Shown: piece by piece, positions 1-12,000 of the stretch | Layout: each line of letters opens with the position of its first letter | Position numbering within the stretch: the first letter of the stretch is position 1 | Assembly (NCBI RefSeq): GCF_019578655.1 | Contig: NC_063262.1 | Span: forward strand, 13,461,582 to 13,525,581 | Length of the DNA stretch: 64,000 nt | From: Ricinus communis | Lineage: Eukaryota > Streptophyta > Magnoliopsida > Malpighiales > Euphorbiaceae | Reading direction: 5' to 3' | The notes under the pieces: generated by a model | What the model was told of the DNA's origin: nothing | What the model saw: only the letters and a program-made list of their open reading frames with translations | The model's database searches: none | Made by a program: the position numbers and the translations under genes

Positions 1-169
1 TTCCAGCTAAAAGTTTTTGGAGCTCCTCCTGAATCATACCTCTCAGGTTATCGATGACATCGTTCTTAAGGATCTCGACATCCTCCTCATTAGCTCTCTC
101 GCTAACCATTTCAAGTATTGCTTTCGGTGACAAAGATTGGTGCCTTGGTCTTTCAAGGTATTCTAACAT
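1..169 (-). pseudogene. Tat/Ogre-like Ty3/Gypsy gag, N-terminal fragment (cut by window edge)
   Basis: On the minus strand an ATG at 169-167 opens a 56-codon frame, without a stop, that runs off the left edge. It reads MLEYLERPRHQS..., later EEDVEILKNDVIDNLRG and IQEELQKLLAG. The same protein start occurs on the plus strand at 60938 (MLEYLKRLRG..., EILKNVIINDLRG, IQEELQQLLA), where it is followed by a recognisable retrotransposon gag domain. The fragment is therefore the start of gag in a Tat/Ogre-like element pointing left. It is uninterrupted within the visible 169 bases, but the rest of the element lies outside, so I cannot tell whether it is coding-competent. Confidence 0.75.
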
Positions 170-1380
170 GGACCAGATCTTTGGTGAAATTGAAAACCTT
201 TATAGTCTACCTTTCTTTTAACTTTTCCAACCTAAAGGAGAATTTATATGGCTTCAAAATAAAGAGTTAGTGTAATGCATGAGATGCATGGTATGCATGA
301 TGCACATGCAATACAAAAGGGTTAGTAAACACAAAGAAGTTTACAATATACTATATGACCATCCTTCTAACCTTATTACTCTCACAAACAGTACGAGGTA
401 AGTCTCTCTTTTCTAGGATTTTAGGCTTGAACTTATTATTAACAGGGGATAATAGTCTCGATGCACATACCAAAAGCTCTCAAAGTAGATTAAAATAGAT
501 AATGTGATATTTTCCAATATAAGTGTAAAGCCTGCATATTTTTGGGCCTAAAGCCTAACATCACATTTCTTGGGCCAAGGCCTTCTAAGATGTGGACTTA
601 AACATTTAACAGAAAAATATCGCACATAAGAAGCAAGACTCGATTCTCTTTAGTGGATGAAATATAGGCATAGGTTGGCCCCATAATCGAAGACTCTGTC
701 TTTTAGTATCTTAAGTCACGCATTGTAAGGAAGTTTGGATATCCACTCAACTTTCAGTAGTTACGTGTCTCAAGTGTTCATCATAAAGAGGAATATCTAA
801 CTATGGGTAATTTAGATTTATGTATTAGACACTAAAAAGGAATAGGTTTATGAATCTAAAAAGGAATATCTGACTATAGGTAATTTGCCATTGGTGTGGG
901 TATTGCACCTTCTACTAATGTCGATGAGTTACGATCTTTAGGGCAATTCTGAATGTATTAGGAAAGTAATAATAAGGATTTACAAGACTATTCTAGGGCA
1001 GCATGCAATCATATGTTATTCAGGAACCTAAGGGAATGAGCTATGTTATTATATAAGCTTTGGCTAGGATAAACAGACTTAGTTTCCCTTATCAAAGAGA
1101 ACCCTTTTTCTACTAGGGGAGGCTTATCCCTTTTATATAGCTAAGCTGAGTGTTATTGCCACTTGACGCGATAAGCCTTTTGCCCCCAATGTGCGCAAGG
1201 GTAGTGATTATCAATAATATGCAACATCTCTTATTCCAGTGGAATTGGGATATCCTATATACTAATGCTACTGTGGGAAACAGGGTGTCTTAACTTCAAT
1301 GCACATGATGCAAAGCTGAATTAATAAAACCAAGAAAATGAAAAGCCTTGGAGTCAATTCGAATGAACTTCTCACTATGT
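170..1380 (-). other. Untranslated leader of the minus-strand Tat-like element
   Basis: This lies between the primer-binding site (1396-1381) and the gag ATG. No coding frame of note. It shares patches with the plus-strand leader at 60137-60937, for example the stretch around 480-600 (gcctaaagcctaacatcac) matching 60500-60600 in reverse complement. It is about 400 bases longer than the right-hand leader, partly because of a diverged duplication of a 28-base motif at 785-813 and 859-886. Confidence 0.6.
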
Positions 1381-1396
1381 CCTCGTGAAGTTACCA
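1381..1396 (-). other. Primer-binding site of Tat-like element (degenerate)
   Basis: Minus-strand sequence tggtaacttcacgagg aligns with tggcaactccactaagg at 60120-60136. In both copies it lies just inside an LTR end containing 'gcatgcccgaaa/gcatgcccta'. TGGCGACTCC-type sites are usual immediately downstream of Tat/Ogre LTRs. The site has several substitutions. Confidence 0.5.
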
Positions 1397-4065
1397 CTAA
1401 TTTTTTGACAATTTAGGGCATGCCCCAAGCAGTATGTGACTACATCATTGTGTCAAAGGTTGCCTCATTTATACCAGGCCTGTTTCGAAATGGGTCATCC
1501 GGGAGAAAGTCTCAAGAGATCACGACAACTATAATTGGAGTAGGTTGGGAGTCACCACCCAAGAAAGATAACTGGGACAAATTGAGAAAGGCGAAGGATG
1601 GTGGCTCGAATTCTTTACGGAGAGCCCAACTTTCCCCCTCCCCGAATCGGAGAGTTGGGTTCAAAAAGTTAGGTACGTGCTAAGAAGGGGTTAAATACCC
1701 TAACACGCCTGAATACAAAGTCCGGCCTCCACTAGACTTTAAGGCTTTTGGTTTACCTAATCATACTAACCTAGCTTGGTTACTACCTATTTTTTTATGA
1801 AGATATTTTATTATCTTTGTTAAATATACATAAGTGGGCGGAAAAATTACTAACTTAGCATGCATCTACCTAAATGGAAGGCACATTGGTGCCACTAGTC
1901 CTAAGGGAGGTATGATGTACCCTAAATTTTATCTAACATGCATAGGTGACTAAGTAGGAACCTGTTTTTATTAGACATGTGGGTGACGAGTTCATTATAC
2001 CTTAAGTTAATTAGGTGAGTGAAAGTGGAATGTAGAAACTCATATTGATAAGTTGATTCGTTTTAATTAACATGTGAGGTGATCAATCAACCTTAGTCTA
2101 GTTTACCTTTAACATGTGAGGTGAAATCTAAGCATGACCAAATGAAATTAAAACTCAATCTAAAGAAAGAGTAAGAAGGAATTAAGGGGGTTACAAAATG
2201 GATTAACTAATATGGAGGATTAACTAACACCCTACAAAGTTTTAAAACATAAGCATGCAAACACATAAACATTATTAAATCCACATTTAACCTAAACTAA
2301 GGATGATCCTCATTAGAGCATTCAGTCAAGCATAATAGTCCTAACCTATACTATGAAGGAATAAAGTTAGTTTATTAATCATAAAAACCAATTAAGGCAC
2401 TAAAAATGAAATTAAGCACATTAACATGTAAGTTACTCAAAACATACCAAAAGTAGAAACTTGGCATGCAATAGTTAGAGCTAACTTACTATAAAAGAAA
2501 AATAGAAAATAAAATCATCTAATTAACCCTAATCATATTGCTAATCACCTCCTGAGCTTACTTAGCATGCAAATCATATATTTATAGGCTTAACTTACCA
2601 AAATAACTACTTTAACTTCTAAAGATGCAAACTTTAAACATGTTAACTTAAAACCTAACATATATCAACCGTAATTAAAACTAACAAGCCTATTAAACCT
2701 TAATCATTTCATTAATCATACATTTAAAGCCTAATTAAGCATATTCAGCATAAGAGATATTTTAACTCAAAATTAACTTAAAAACCTACCTAATCATATT
2801 AAATCTACTTTAAACCTACTGGATAGAAGTTGAAAATACTCAATAATCATTAAATATGACATACAAACAGATTTAAAACTCTAGATCTACCAAAAATAAC
2901 ATAAATGGAAGCTTGAAGCTTCTATGGGCTTACCTTGTGTGGAATAAGGCTTAGCCCATATGGGGTAAGCTTACAAAAGCTTTCAAGCTTTTTTTTTTTG
3001 CCCCCTTTTTAGTGGAAATCCTTTTGTAACTCAATAAAAAGGTTACATAGCAAAGACAATATGTATCAAAGCAAGTTTACTCTAGAGTTTTTGGCATACC
3101 TTTAAAGCTTTTCAAGGGAAATGAGGACTTTGAAGAGGAAAATTGGTTGCTTGAGCTCCTAGGACACCAATGGAGGCTCCAAAAGCTTCTAGAAAGGACC
3201 AAATAAACCTGTAAGATGGAAACTATGAGTGGGAAAAGAGGTTGTGGTAGTTTTGGGTAGTATTTTGTATGGGTAGAAAAAAAGGTGAAGATTTTATACT
3301 TGGAAGGGCTAAAGGTGAAAACTTATAAGGTGAAAGGGGGCTTTTGTTGTTAGAATGATCTAAAGGTGGTGGCTTGATATGGTTCTAGGGTTTTTAAGTG
3401 GCTAGTATAAGTTTTTGAGTAATAAGTTGGGTTTTGAAGACTTTAGGTTTGTATATGTATGAATGGAGATTAAGGTAAGAACTCTAGGATTTTTAGTGCA
3501 TTGAAAAGGTTGTTGGAGGTGTTAAAAGCTAGGGTTTCAAGTGTGGTTAAGAGTGTATAAGTGTAGCTAAGGCTTTAAGAATGTAGAAGAGATGAATGTA
3601 TATGGAAAATGATAGGTCTTTAGGGTTTTTTTTATGTTAATATTTTTCATTGATTGATGTTATTCAAGGGTCAAGGATTTAATTTTGGGTTCTTAGGAGT
3701 GAGTAAAATGGAGGCACATGTCTCTATAAAGGAATGTGTGTCTTAAATTCAACTTTCTAGGAAGATTGCCCATCTAAAGCCTTAAATGATATGAGGCGAT
3801 CACCTAGCCCACATGGGCTTGGCCTTATTCCATATGGGCTTAGCTCAAGGCTTAGCCTATATTAAGCCCACACAGACTTAACTAAGCCTACATGGACTTA
3901 GCTAAGCCCACATGGAATTGGCTTAGCCCAAGAGGTATAGGCCTTAGCCCACATGGTGTAAGGTGGTTTTTCTAGGGTTTTGAGTCTTATTTGGCTCAAT
4001 CTAGGGTTTTTAGGGTTTTAGGCCTTGATCTAGGGCTTGTGAGTGTGCTTTTCACATCCTCCCAA
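1397..4065 (-). mobile_element. Tat/Ogre-like LTR, minus orientation
   Basis: Roughly 2.7 kb between the primer-binding site and a second copy of the same LTR-end signature near 4075. It carries the typical Tat signature read on the plus strand: a gggagtcaccaccc block (1548-1561), a pair of 'agagcccaac ... gttcaaaaagttaggtac' blocks (1621-1678) and repeated 'catgtgaggtga' motifs (about 2070-2120). The block at 3790-3960 repeats 'cacatgggctt/agcccacatgg' many times. The exact 5' end is not clear, so the right boundary is approximate. No gene is seen inside; the small open frames are chance. Confidence 0.55.
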
Positions 4066-6130
4066 TTATTGAGCGACCTCATCATTGTGTCAAGGTACCG
4101 TCCTTCATACTAGGCCCGTTTTTAATGAGTCTTTCGGTTAAGGGTCCTAAGGGATTATGAAAGGCCTTAAAACCATACCCGATAAGATTGGAACATGCTT
4201 TTGGAATGAGAATGACAACTTTGTATCCCTTACGAAGGGCCTGTTTCCCCCTCCTAAAATTATACATTCTAGGTTTAAAAAGTTACATATGAATAAGGAA
4301 TGTTTATAAAAGCACCTTTATTCACCTAAGTTGTGACACATAGCCTCCATTAGAGTATATGAACCTTTGCTTAGCCTACTAATATTATCTTAACCGATTT
4401 TATCCTATATTCTTTTTATTCATCAACCTTTTTTTTTAATCCTTTTAGCATGTGAGGTGAGGAAGACAAGATCTAGCCTAAGGAGGGTATACTTTAGTAC
4501 CTTAACTAGTCCCAGATGGGAGACACATTAGTACCTTTGCTAGTCCTAATTGGGAGGTACTTTACTACCTTAAATTTTATATCTTCACATGTGAAAGGTG
4601 ACTAAATCAGAATCTAGTTATATTACCTGAGTCTAGGCGTCAAATTTATTATATTTTAGCATTTGAGGTGAACACATAATGAAGCACTGGAAGCTTATAT
4701 TGGTAAGCTTGAATTATTTTAGAGTTGACATATGAGGTGCTCAGATAAATACTAGAGATTTTAGTTCTTTACACATGTGATGTGAGAGCCTAGAAAGTAA
4801 TAAGATAAATGAATAAAGAAAGGGATTAAATGCTTAGGAAAAAATTATTACAAACCACGACCTTAAGGCCTCAAAGCACATGAATATAGGTAAAAGGTAA
4901 CAAATAATAAATAAAGCATGCAATTATAGGAAAATCAAATGGAAAAAAAAGTAAAAATAAAATAATTAAGCAAGCAATTAATTAAGAATTGACAAACATT
5001 AATTAAAATAGGGTTGGAAGTCCACATACATGTTCAGGGTTTGGAAACCCAAAGTCAGCGAAATGGTAACCAAAACAGCAAAACGATGTGAAATAGGGAC
5101 TATTAAGGTTGAACCTATACGGGTACAGGCTAAAACCATACGAGTTCAGGCTTTTAGAAGCCCAAAATCACAAAACAACAACGAAAAAAATAAAAACGAT
5201 AATGCATGAGACTATTAAGGTTGAACCCGTGTGGGTACAGGTTAAACTCATGTGAGTTTAAGCTTCTAGTAACCCGAAAGTGCAAATCAATCACATTTTA
5301 TGCTAATAGCTTGAATCCAAAGAGTTTAGGATTGAACCTGCGAGTATGGGGTTGAACTAGCGCGTGTTCAACCTATAGAGAGGAAAACAAATGGGTTTTG
5401 CACCCTAAATTATAAGAAAATGAAAATGAAGTAAAATATAATGAAGAATAAAAGTTAAACACAAGAAAATAACACTAAATTTCAAATAAAATTATATTTT
5501 CACCCACAAATGGTGGGTTTTAATTGAAAACTCAAATTAAAATGGTTTTAAATGAAAGGTGATGTATAAGATTTAGAAAATACTATCTAAAGATCTTGAT
5601 GTATATATGGGAGTAGGGTATTTTGTGTTTAGGATATGGGGGTTGAAAGAGAAGAGAGAGAAGTATGATGGTTAGGGCTTTTTGTGTATGTATGTATGTA
5701 GGTGTGTCAAAAATTAGGGAGGAAAGAAGAGAAAGAGATGAATATGTATATGGTTTTTAAGGTTTAAAATAGTGGTTAAAATATTTTAGGAGGGTGGAAA
5801 TTAGGGGGCTAGGACGATGCCACGTCATAATGAGTTTTTATCTTAAAACGACATAACATGAAGTTGGAGACGCTTTGCCTTAGCCTAAATATGTGCAGGT
5901 TCAGCTTGAACATGAGCGAGGTCAGTCTATTAGCTAAGCCAAAGTGTGGTTTTTCTTGGGTTCTAGGGCTTTAGGGTCATCCTTAAGGTATTTCCATAGG
6001 TTTAACATATGTCATTCATTCAAAAGCATTCCACCAATTAAAATGTCTCATCGTCGAGCTTATAAAAATAAAAATCTTATGTTAACATGGTTTATATTTC
6101 AGGGTTTGTAAGGGCTTAGCTGTTGGTTTC
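4066..6130 (-). mobile_element. Second Tat-type LTR-like block, minus orientation
   Basis: From about 4075 the sequence restarts with the same motifs as at 1430: 'catcattgtgtcaagg', 'taggcccgttt', 'gggtcctaagggat'. Next come 'ttagcatgtgaggtga' repeats (4440-4760) and then a block of short repeats on 'gaacct..acgggtacagg' (5115-5350). The order of motifs copies that of 1397-4065, with heavy divergence. It ends about where the phrase 'tctagggctttagggtcatcc' (5960-5980) matches the end of the first block. No gene is recognised. Confidence 0.45.
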
Positions 6131-6805
6131 AAGGTTTTGGTGTGACATCGGTTCATTCTAGAGCTTCTTGGTGCCTAACGGTGTCTTTTATAGCTTTTTT
6201 CCTTCACTATCTCAAAGTTCAGTCTAATGGACTTATCTTAGTCTCGTCATCAAGCTTGTATAATGAAGGAGCAAAAGTTAAGTAATAACATGGTTATTGT
6301 TGTACTAAAATTCTTTAGATTAAAAGGTTCAATGATAATGGTCAAGTGTTAAGTCACATTCCCATCAAATGTGACAACACTAGTGTAATATATCTATCTA
6401 AGAATCTCATTTAACATTCTAAGAGTAAGTATATAGATATAAAATATTATTTCTTAATATCATATCTAAAATGGTGATGTTGTGTTATATTTTTTTAATA
6501 TAAGTAACCAATTGGTTTATATCTTCACAAAGTCTCTCAATGAAGAAATATTGAATCTTATTAAAAGAGAGCTGAGTACGCTCGATAGAAGCTCACTTGA
6601 ATAAATCCTTGTTTGATCTATATGCATGTATGTTTGAGTGGTAGTGTGCTGTGAATCTTATTGATGCATTCAATGACTTAGATCCATTTTCATCACATTT
6701 ACATATATTTTAACTTTCATAATTCTCTTACTTCTTAATTTTGAGTTTTCTCTCTCTAAATTATATTCTCAAGCATTTCTTCTCACCATTTCACGCATCT
6801 CACAT
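6131..6805. other. Intervening sequence, no gene seen
   Basis: AT-rich sequence between the Tat LTR blocks and the ORF1 remnant. Its right half (about 6700-6805, CT-rich) looks like a leader of the downstream element. No LTR, RNA gene or coding frame could be supported. Confidence 0.4.
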
Positions 6806-8020
6806 GTCATTAATAGCCTTTAAGCAAAAGACCAAGGCTCTAAGGGAAAAGGAAAAGCACAAGATCAAGATACTCTAGCATCCTGCCTTGACGTTTCAAC
6901 AAAAATGAAAGAGATCTCTCAAGAGGCTAGAACCAAGTACAAGGCTCTAGCAAGTAAAAAGTTGGAAGCATCTAGATTACCTTAAATATAGATTATTGAA
7001 AGTTATGAAGATGTTCTCAAGCACCTCAGCAACATTCAAATTGATAGACTTGTCTATTGCAATGTTGATGGATATAAATAACTCAAAATGGAGTTTTTGA
7101 GTTCTTTGGAAATGAGCAAGAGAAATAGTGGAGATTTGGGATAATATAGGATCTCCTTCTACATGTTTTGGCAAACTCACAATGACGGATTTTGAGAATG
7201 TGTTCAACTTTCAATCTCATGGCATCATAGCCCTTAGAGGTAAGTCTTGTTTAATTTTGGAAGTCTATTACAATTCAAACCAAACTTGACAAGAACTCTA
7301 ATGCCAAACACTTCAAATTCCTTCTTCATTAAACCTTTCATAGGATCATACCCTCACTCTTCGTGGAGGATATAATGGTAATGAGAAAATAACCAAAGGA
7401 TCTTTGCATTCTCTTTTGCATGATCAGCAATAAACCCATCTAACTATCCTATTTTCTGATTGACCACTTCAGCTATCTAGCTAAATCCTCTCATGGATGC
7501 ATTTTAGTTTCATCATTTATGTCCATGATTGCCAACTACTTCATACTTCTTACTCCTTCCAACCTAGTCCACCTAAGACACCCTTTACCCATGAGCTCTA
7601 ATTACATTATCCTCTAATACTTTCTTCATTCCAAAGTTATCAATAAAGTGGGGGTTGATGCTTATAAAACTATTTTGGGTGTAAGTTCTATCTCTATCAT
7701 GGAGCAAGTTAGGGTTAAAAAGAGGTTAAGATTGAACATTAAAGGCCAAAAGGAAGAAGAGGTAGAGAAAACTCTAGTGAGGAGGCAAGAGCGGAATAAG
7801 AGACAGGTGTCCCTCAAGGATGTGTCACCCTAAGGGATAAGATGATGATTTTCATGACCATGAAAGCCAAGAAATTAAGAAATTTTCTAAGCTCATTAAG
7901 TATGTTTATGAAGATATGATTGAGATGCAAAAGCATCATGGCATTCCTACTTGTCATCCAAATTTTTGGAGGCTATCTGAGGATGATAGTAATGAAGAAG
8001 AAGATGAATAAGAATCTAGT
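6806..8020 (+). pseudogene. Athila-type ORF1 / putative plant transposon protein, broken
   Basis: Conceptual reading in changing frames gives, in order: SKGKGKAQDQDTLASC; ISQEARTKYKALASKKLEAS; VDGYK then LKMEFLSSLEMSKRNSGDLG (about 7065-7130); KDLCILFCMISNKPI; LSYFLIDHFSYLAKSSHGCI (about 7400-7510); and a Glu-rich tail DSNEEEDE* ending at 8011. This order (basic N-terminus, 'EFLSS', 'LFCM..NK...SFLIDH', acidic tail) is that of the ORF1 of Athila and related non-autonomous plant LTR elements, a gag-like protein of unknown biochemistry. Several stops and frameshifts make it a pseudogene. A second copy lies on the minus strand at 45809-47033 and the end of a third at 63903-64000. Confidence 0.6.
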
Positions 8021-8283
8021 AGTTCTAAGGATCTTTACGGCTATTAATCTTAATTCATGCATTTGATGTTTTCTTACTCTTTATTATGTTTTTCTTTGTT
8101 TCTAATTTCTTTATCTCTTAGGCATTTGTGGTCATTACATCTTACATCTCTTGTATTTACCTATTTTAATGCAATCTTCCATTATTTACATACTTATCTT
8201 CTTTCATTTTCTTTTATCTCTATTGTTGTGCAATGTCTAGTTCTTCCATTTTCTTGTCATTATTTGTGTTTATTTTTTATCTT

Positions 8284-8625
8284 GACAAAAAGGGAGAAAT
8301 GACACATTGAGTAAAGGAAAAATGGTGAAAAATGACATAATTTGGTAGTGACACACAAAAGGGGAGAAATGGTAAATGGTATACATAAAAAGGGAGAAAT
8401 GGTATCAATACTCTAAGAGGGAGAAATATTAAGTAATATAAAGGGCGTTGCAAGGATTAAATCCTTAATTTAGAGTTAATGGTTTAAAAAAGGATAATAG
8501 GGAGATATATCATTTTTTAGTAGTGTAAATCCCTTGTTTATTCTCTTTATAACATTGAATTTGCATTACTTATTTTATTCTATCTCTTTAACCTAATTTG
8601 TTTGTCAAGATAAAAAAAGGAGAAG
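8284..8625 (+). repeat. Repeated polypurine-tract-like motifs before LTR
   Basis: The motif aaaaagggagaaatg recurs with small changes near 8286, 8354, 8387 and 8414, then aaaaaaaggagaag at 8612-8625 immediately precedes the LTR start TGTTAGCC. The last copy is positioned as the polypurine tract; the earlier ones look like decayed or duplicated tracts. Confidence 0.5.
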
Positions 8626-8627
8626 AT

Positions 8628-9850
8628 TGTTAGCCTAGATGTTTCCATCATTATGCTAAAGTCTCTAATTTTGTTTTTGACTCCCAAATTGAGTCTAGTA
8701 CTAATAATCTATTTAGTATTTCCTCCTCTATAGAAATTTTCTTAGAAGTCAGTTTGTCCAAGAATTGCGACCGCACCTTCCCTAGCGACCACGAAATGCA
8801 AGCATAATAGAGGAGACTGTCTTAGGATTAAACATGACCAGACATATAGTAGGCGCAAACGCAAAACTCAACAGTATTAAGGCAGTAGCTTTCGGCATAT
8901 TAAGGTTCAAAATCGGGATCGTTCCCACAAAGCGGGACTGTTATTTTCATGCTTTAGGATCGTTGCAAACTACCAACAGATACTTTTGAAGTGTCGAATC
9001 CATGTTTGCCACTCTGATAGTGCATTTAATGCACATCTTAAAGTAGAAAGAAAGGGTTTTTGGGCATTGTACGAGTAATGTCTACTCAAGATCTTTAAGG
9101 TATAAATACCACCTCAAATGGCCTTAAATTGTTGATCAACAACCTTCAAAAGCCAATATTTATTTTGCTTAAATTTCTACTCTTCTTACAATCATTTTCC
9201 TGTAAATTAAGTGAATTTGGTTGTTGCAAGAGCTATTATTACTTTTGTGAGTGTTAGTGAAAATACTTGGGTTGGGTTTGAGAGTTAGTCTAGACAATAT
9301 GATTCCTGACTTCTTTCTCTCATTCAAAATCATGCATGAGATTTTTATCTCACATGGCTCCTAAGTGATAAGAGAAAGAAGATGAGTTTTTCTTTCTTTT
9401 TTGATTACTTTCCTCGCATATGTATGAGACTGAATCCGTTTGATTTCTAAAAAGAATTATTAATCCTTAACTTTTCGAGGAATTCTTCATAAATGGCTGT
9501 GAATGACCGATTTTTCTTAATCTTTTCGACCTTTTGGTTCCATAGGAGCAAGTTAGAAAGACTGAGAAATAGAACCATCTAATTTGATTCGTTCTCAATA
9601 GCCATGAGATGATCATCTTAGGCTGATCCTTTTATCAGTTGTGTGTTAGCCATAAAAGACAAATTGTAAGGTTTGGCATGAGCCAAAACATGAAGTTGGG
9701 AATAAGTTTAAGAAACTCCATTATAAGTGTGTACTGAGTTAGTGGATACCCAATTGTAAATTGGAGAGTGAACATAGAGTTGGTTAATCCCCAAACCACT
9801 ATAAACTTTTTGTTCTTCTTCTCTAACCTTCCTACTTATCAAAATTTAAT
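8628..9850 (+). mobile_element. 3' LTR of the ORF1-bearing element
   Basis: Begins TGTTAGCCTAGATG right after a purine tract. Toward its end (9730-9810) it has the sequence pattern 'ggatacccaattgtaaattggagagtgaacatag', then 'aaccactataaactttttg', which is typical of the last part of plant Copia/SIRE-like and associated non-autonomous LTRs. The 3' end is not marked by a clear CA plus target duplication, so the right boundary is approximate. No matching 5' LTR is seen upstream of 6806, so the element is 5'-truncated or rearranged. Confidence 0.5.
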
Positions 9851-11179
9851 TTTCCATCATTCTTCCATTCACCAATTCAAACCTCCATTTTTGGTTCAAA
9901 AGAAGCCTATAGTACTACAGGCTTTTTTGTAGTAGGAAAGCTGCCTTTTGCGGTAATGCTTTCTCATGGTAAGTTTGGTGGTCCGTGGAGTCCGTTTTGA
10001 TGTTTGATCTTCTTTTTTAATTGTTCATATCTCTATATAGCCTCTAAAGGGCGTTAGAAACATGTATCCTCTCTCACTATGAGCAGTTCTTTTTGAAGTG
10101 CACATGGTGATAGTGAACATATGAATATCTCAGTTCGTTCGGAGGCATGCTATAATAAAATGAATACGAAATAGTATCATCTATTTACTATCTTAAATAT
10201 GTCAAATTTTATCCAATATTGTTTAGGTCTTAAATTTTAGTGTATTTTTCAGTTTTCGGTAAAATTGATGTAGACGGTGCATCTTAAATCTATTTCAGGT
10301 GCATAAATGCTTAAAAATAGAGAAAACAATACAATTCCAAAAATATTATTGATGCATGAACCTGAGTTCAGATGAAGTCAGAACCATATTGCCTTGATTT
10401 CGGACAAACAAAAATTGTTATATTCTTTTATGAATATGAGGAGCGCCCATACATTTTCACATTTTTTCTCTCTCTAAGTTTAGAGCTTCTCTCTCTAAAT
10501 ATTTCATTTGTTTGTTTTTTGTTGTTTTTACATCCAATGGCTTCCAACTTGAGTCTCTCCATTGTACATCGGGAAAGCTACTATGTCCCACGAGAAAATT
10601 TAGATTCTAGTAATCGGTTGCAGGGAGTTAGAAACTCATATTTTTTTCAGTCTTTTTTAGTATTACTCTTTCAGGGTCAGATTCAAATTTAATTTGAGTG
10701 GACAATTATTAAATTATTATTTTTTATTAGAAATTAAGTTTAAATATTATTAAAATATAAAATTTCATTTTAATTTTATAAAAGTATAATTTTATATAAT
10801 TTTAATAATATTTCTAAATTTGAAATATTTAGTTCAATATATTATTTAATTATTTTTTAAATAATATAAGTAAATTGCGGTAGATTGAAAATATTATTTA
10901 ATCTAACTTAATAAACTATTTTTTTATATAATTTGATATTACAAATCTAAGGATCAAATTGAATTAAAATTCTTGTATTAAATAAATACTTTAGCTTGGC
11001 TGAATTGATTATTTTTACTAAATTATTTAATAAATTGCCAAAAAAACATTAAAATTTGAGCTTATTGTCTATCGACCTCAAGTCTAGGGGCAAAATCGGC
11101 ACTTTAGCCCATTAATTACCAGTGGAACCGTAAAATGGCAGTCATTGTTGTCATATGAATCTTAATTTCTAAATTCCTA
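9851..11179. other. Upstream region of INH3; AT-rich, partly palindromic
   Basis: No gene supported. 10690-11040 is very AT-rich and contains an imperfect inverted repeat (arms near 10733-10765 and 10795-10830, around 'tttaaatattattaaaat'), possibly a decayed miniature transposon. The INH3 promoter should lie in the last few hundred bases; I cannot point to a convincing TATA box. Confidence 0.4.
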
Positions 11180-11554
11180 ATGGCTCGACCCACGAACACC
11201 ACCACAAGCAGCGTCACGGCGATAAGACCATTATCGACGCCTTCTGCCGGCACCGTTACCGCCACTGTTACTGTAGAAAACAACAACAGACAACAACAAC
11301 AGCCACCACAAACCCTAGTATTAAGGTTAAAACGGAAAGAGAAGAAGGTTACCTGGAAAGAGGGCACCGTAGACAACGAGTTCATGCAAAAGAAGAGCTC
11401 CAAAAAGTGTTGCATCTTCCACAAGGACAAGCCCTTTGATGAAGATTGTAGCGATGATGATGATGATAACGATCATAATCATGATGATCATAAATCTGAT
11501 GGGGCATGTTCTTCTAAGGACAACGGTCCCGATTCAAATTTAGCGGCTGATTAA
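11180..11554 (+). CDS. INH3: Type-1 protein phosphatase inhibitor-3 (Inh3/PPP1R11 family)
   Basis: Intact single-exon frame of 124 residues. Inhibitor-3 proteins are small, mostly disordered proteins that bind and inhibit the catalytic subunit of protein phosphatase 1, mainly in the nucleus and cytosol. The family core is clear: [20 protein letters not shown] (residues 44-63), which holds the RVxF-type PP1-docking motif KVTW (56-59), then [19 protein letters not shown] (64-82) and KPFDED (84-89). The N-terminus is Thr/Ser-rich with a Gln run (38-41). The C-terminus is an Asp/His-rich acidic tail (89-107), as in other members. Length is slightly above the ~107 residues of the Arabidopsis protein. 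The ATG at 11180 starts the conserved MARP sequence. The frame on the opposite strand (11116-11430) is a shadow. It is flanked by non-coding DNA and is not part of a cluster. Confidence 0.94.
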   Translation: MARPTNTTTSSVTAIRPLSTPSAGTVTATVTVENNNRQQQQPPQTLVLRLKRKEKKVTWKEGTVDNEFMQKKSSKKCCIFHKDKPFDEDCSDDDDDNDHNHDDHKSDGACSSKDNGPDSNLAAD

Positions 11555-11784
11555 TCGCCGTCTTCTTTGGTCGAAAAACAAAGAATTGGGACCTTGATAT
11601 GCTTGTTGTTGATGTTAATTTTCCTGCTATCTCACATCTATATCATTTGTTTTTGTTTCGGATTTGTTTCTTTTTAATATAAGAAGAGCAGAACAAGAAT
11701 TATTAATTGACTGGTACTTTAGTTGCCTAATCTTTGTGGAACTGGTTGTTGTTGTTCAATGAAACCTAATCGTTCCTCCATTGA

Positions 11785-11790
11785 AATAAA
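11785..11790 (+). promoter_or_regulatory. Candidate polyadenylation signal of INH3
   Basis: An AATAAA hexamer about 230 bases after the INH3 stop, in a T-rich 3' region. Position fits a plant 3' UTR; no direct evidence of use. Confidence 0.4.
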
Positions 11791-12000
11791 ATTTCTTAGG
11801 TAATTGAATCTGTTTGATTTGCTCTTAACATTTTCTAGGAAGATTAGAGTCTTTGGGCAATTGAATACCTTTGCTGCTTCTTATTACATATATTCAAAAT
11901 CTGGCCTCGTGTGATTGTGCTATTTAGTCTAATATCTCCATTTAATAGTTTACTTTAGTTTTCTTTCTAAAGCTGCGAATAATTAGTTAAAGCCTTATGA

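Noticed and set aside
8057..8302. 81-codon Leu/Phe/Ser-rich frame resembling a membrane protein
   Set aside because: T-rich sequence between ORF1 and the purine tract of a retroelement; composition alone explains the hydrophobic run.
9903..9932. Hairpin agcctatag/ctacaggct followed by T-run, like a bacterial terminator
   Set aside because: Plant nuclear DNA with no adjacent gene; chance palindrome.
11116..11430. 104-codon minus-strand frame overlapping INH3
   Set aside because: Shadow of the INH3 coding sequence; Cys/Val-rich text arises from the complement of the Thr/Gln-rich region.
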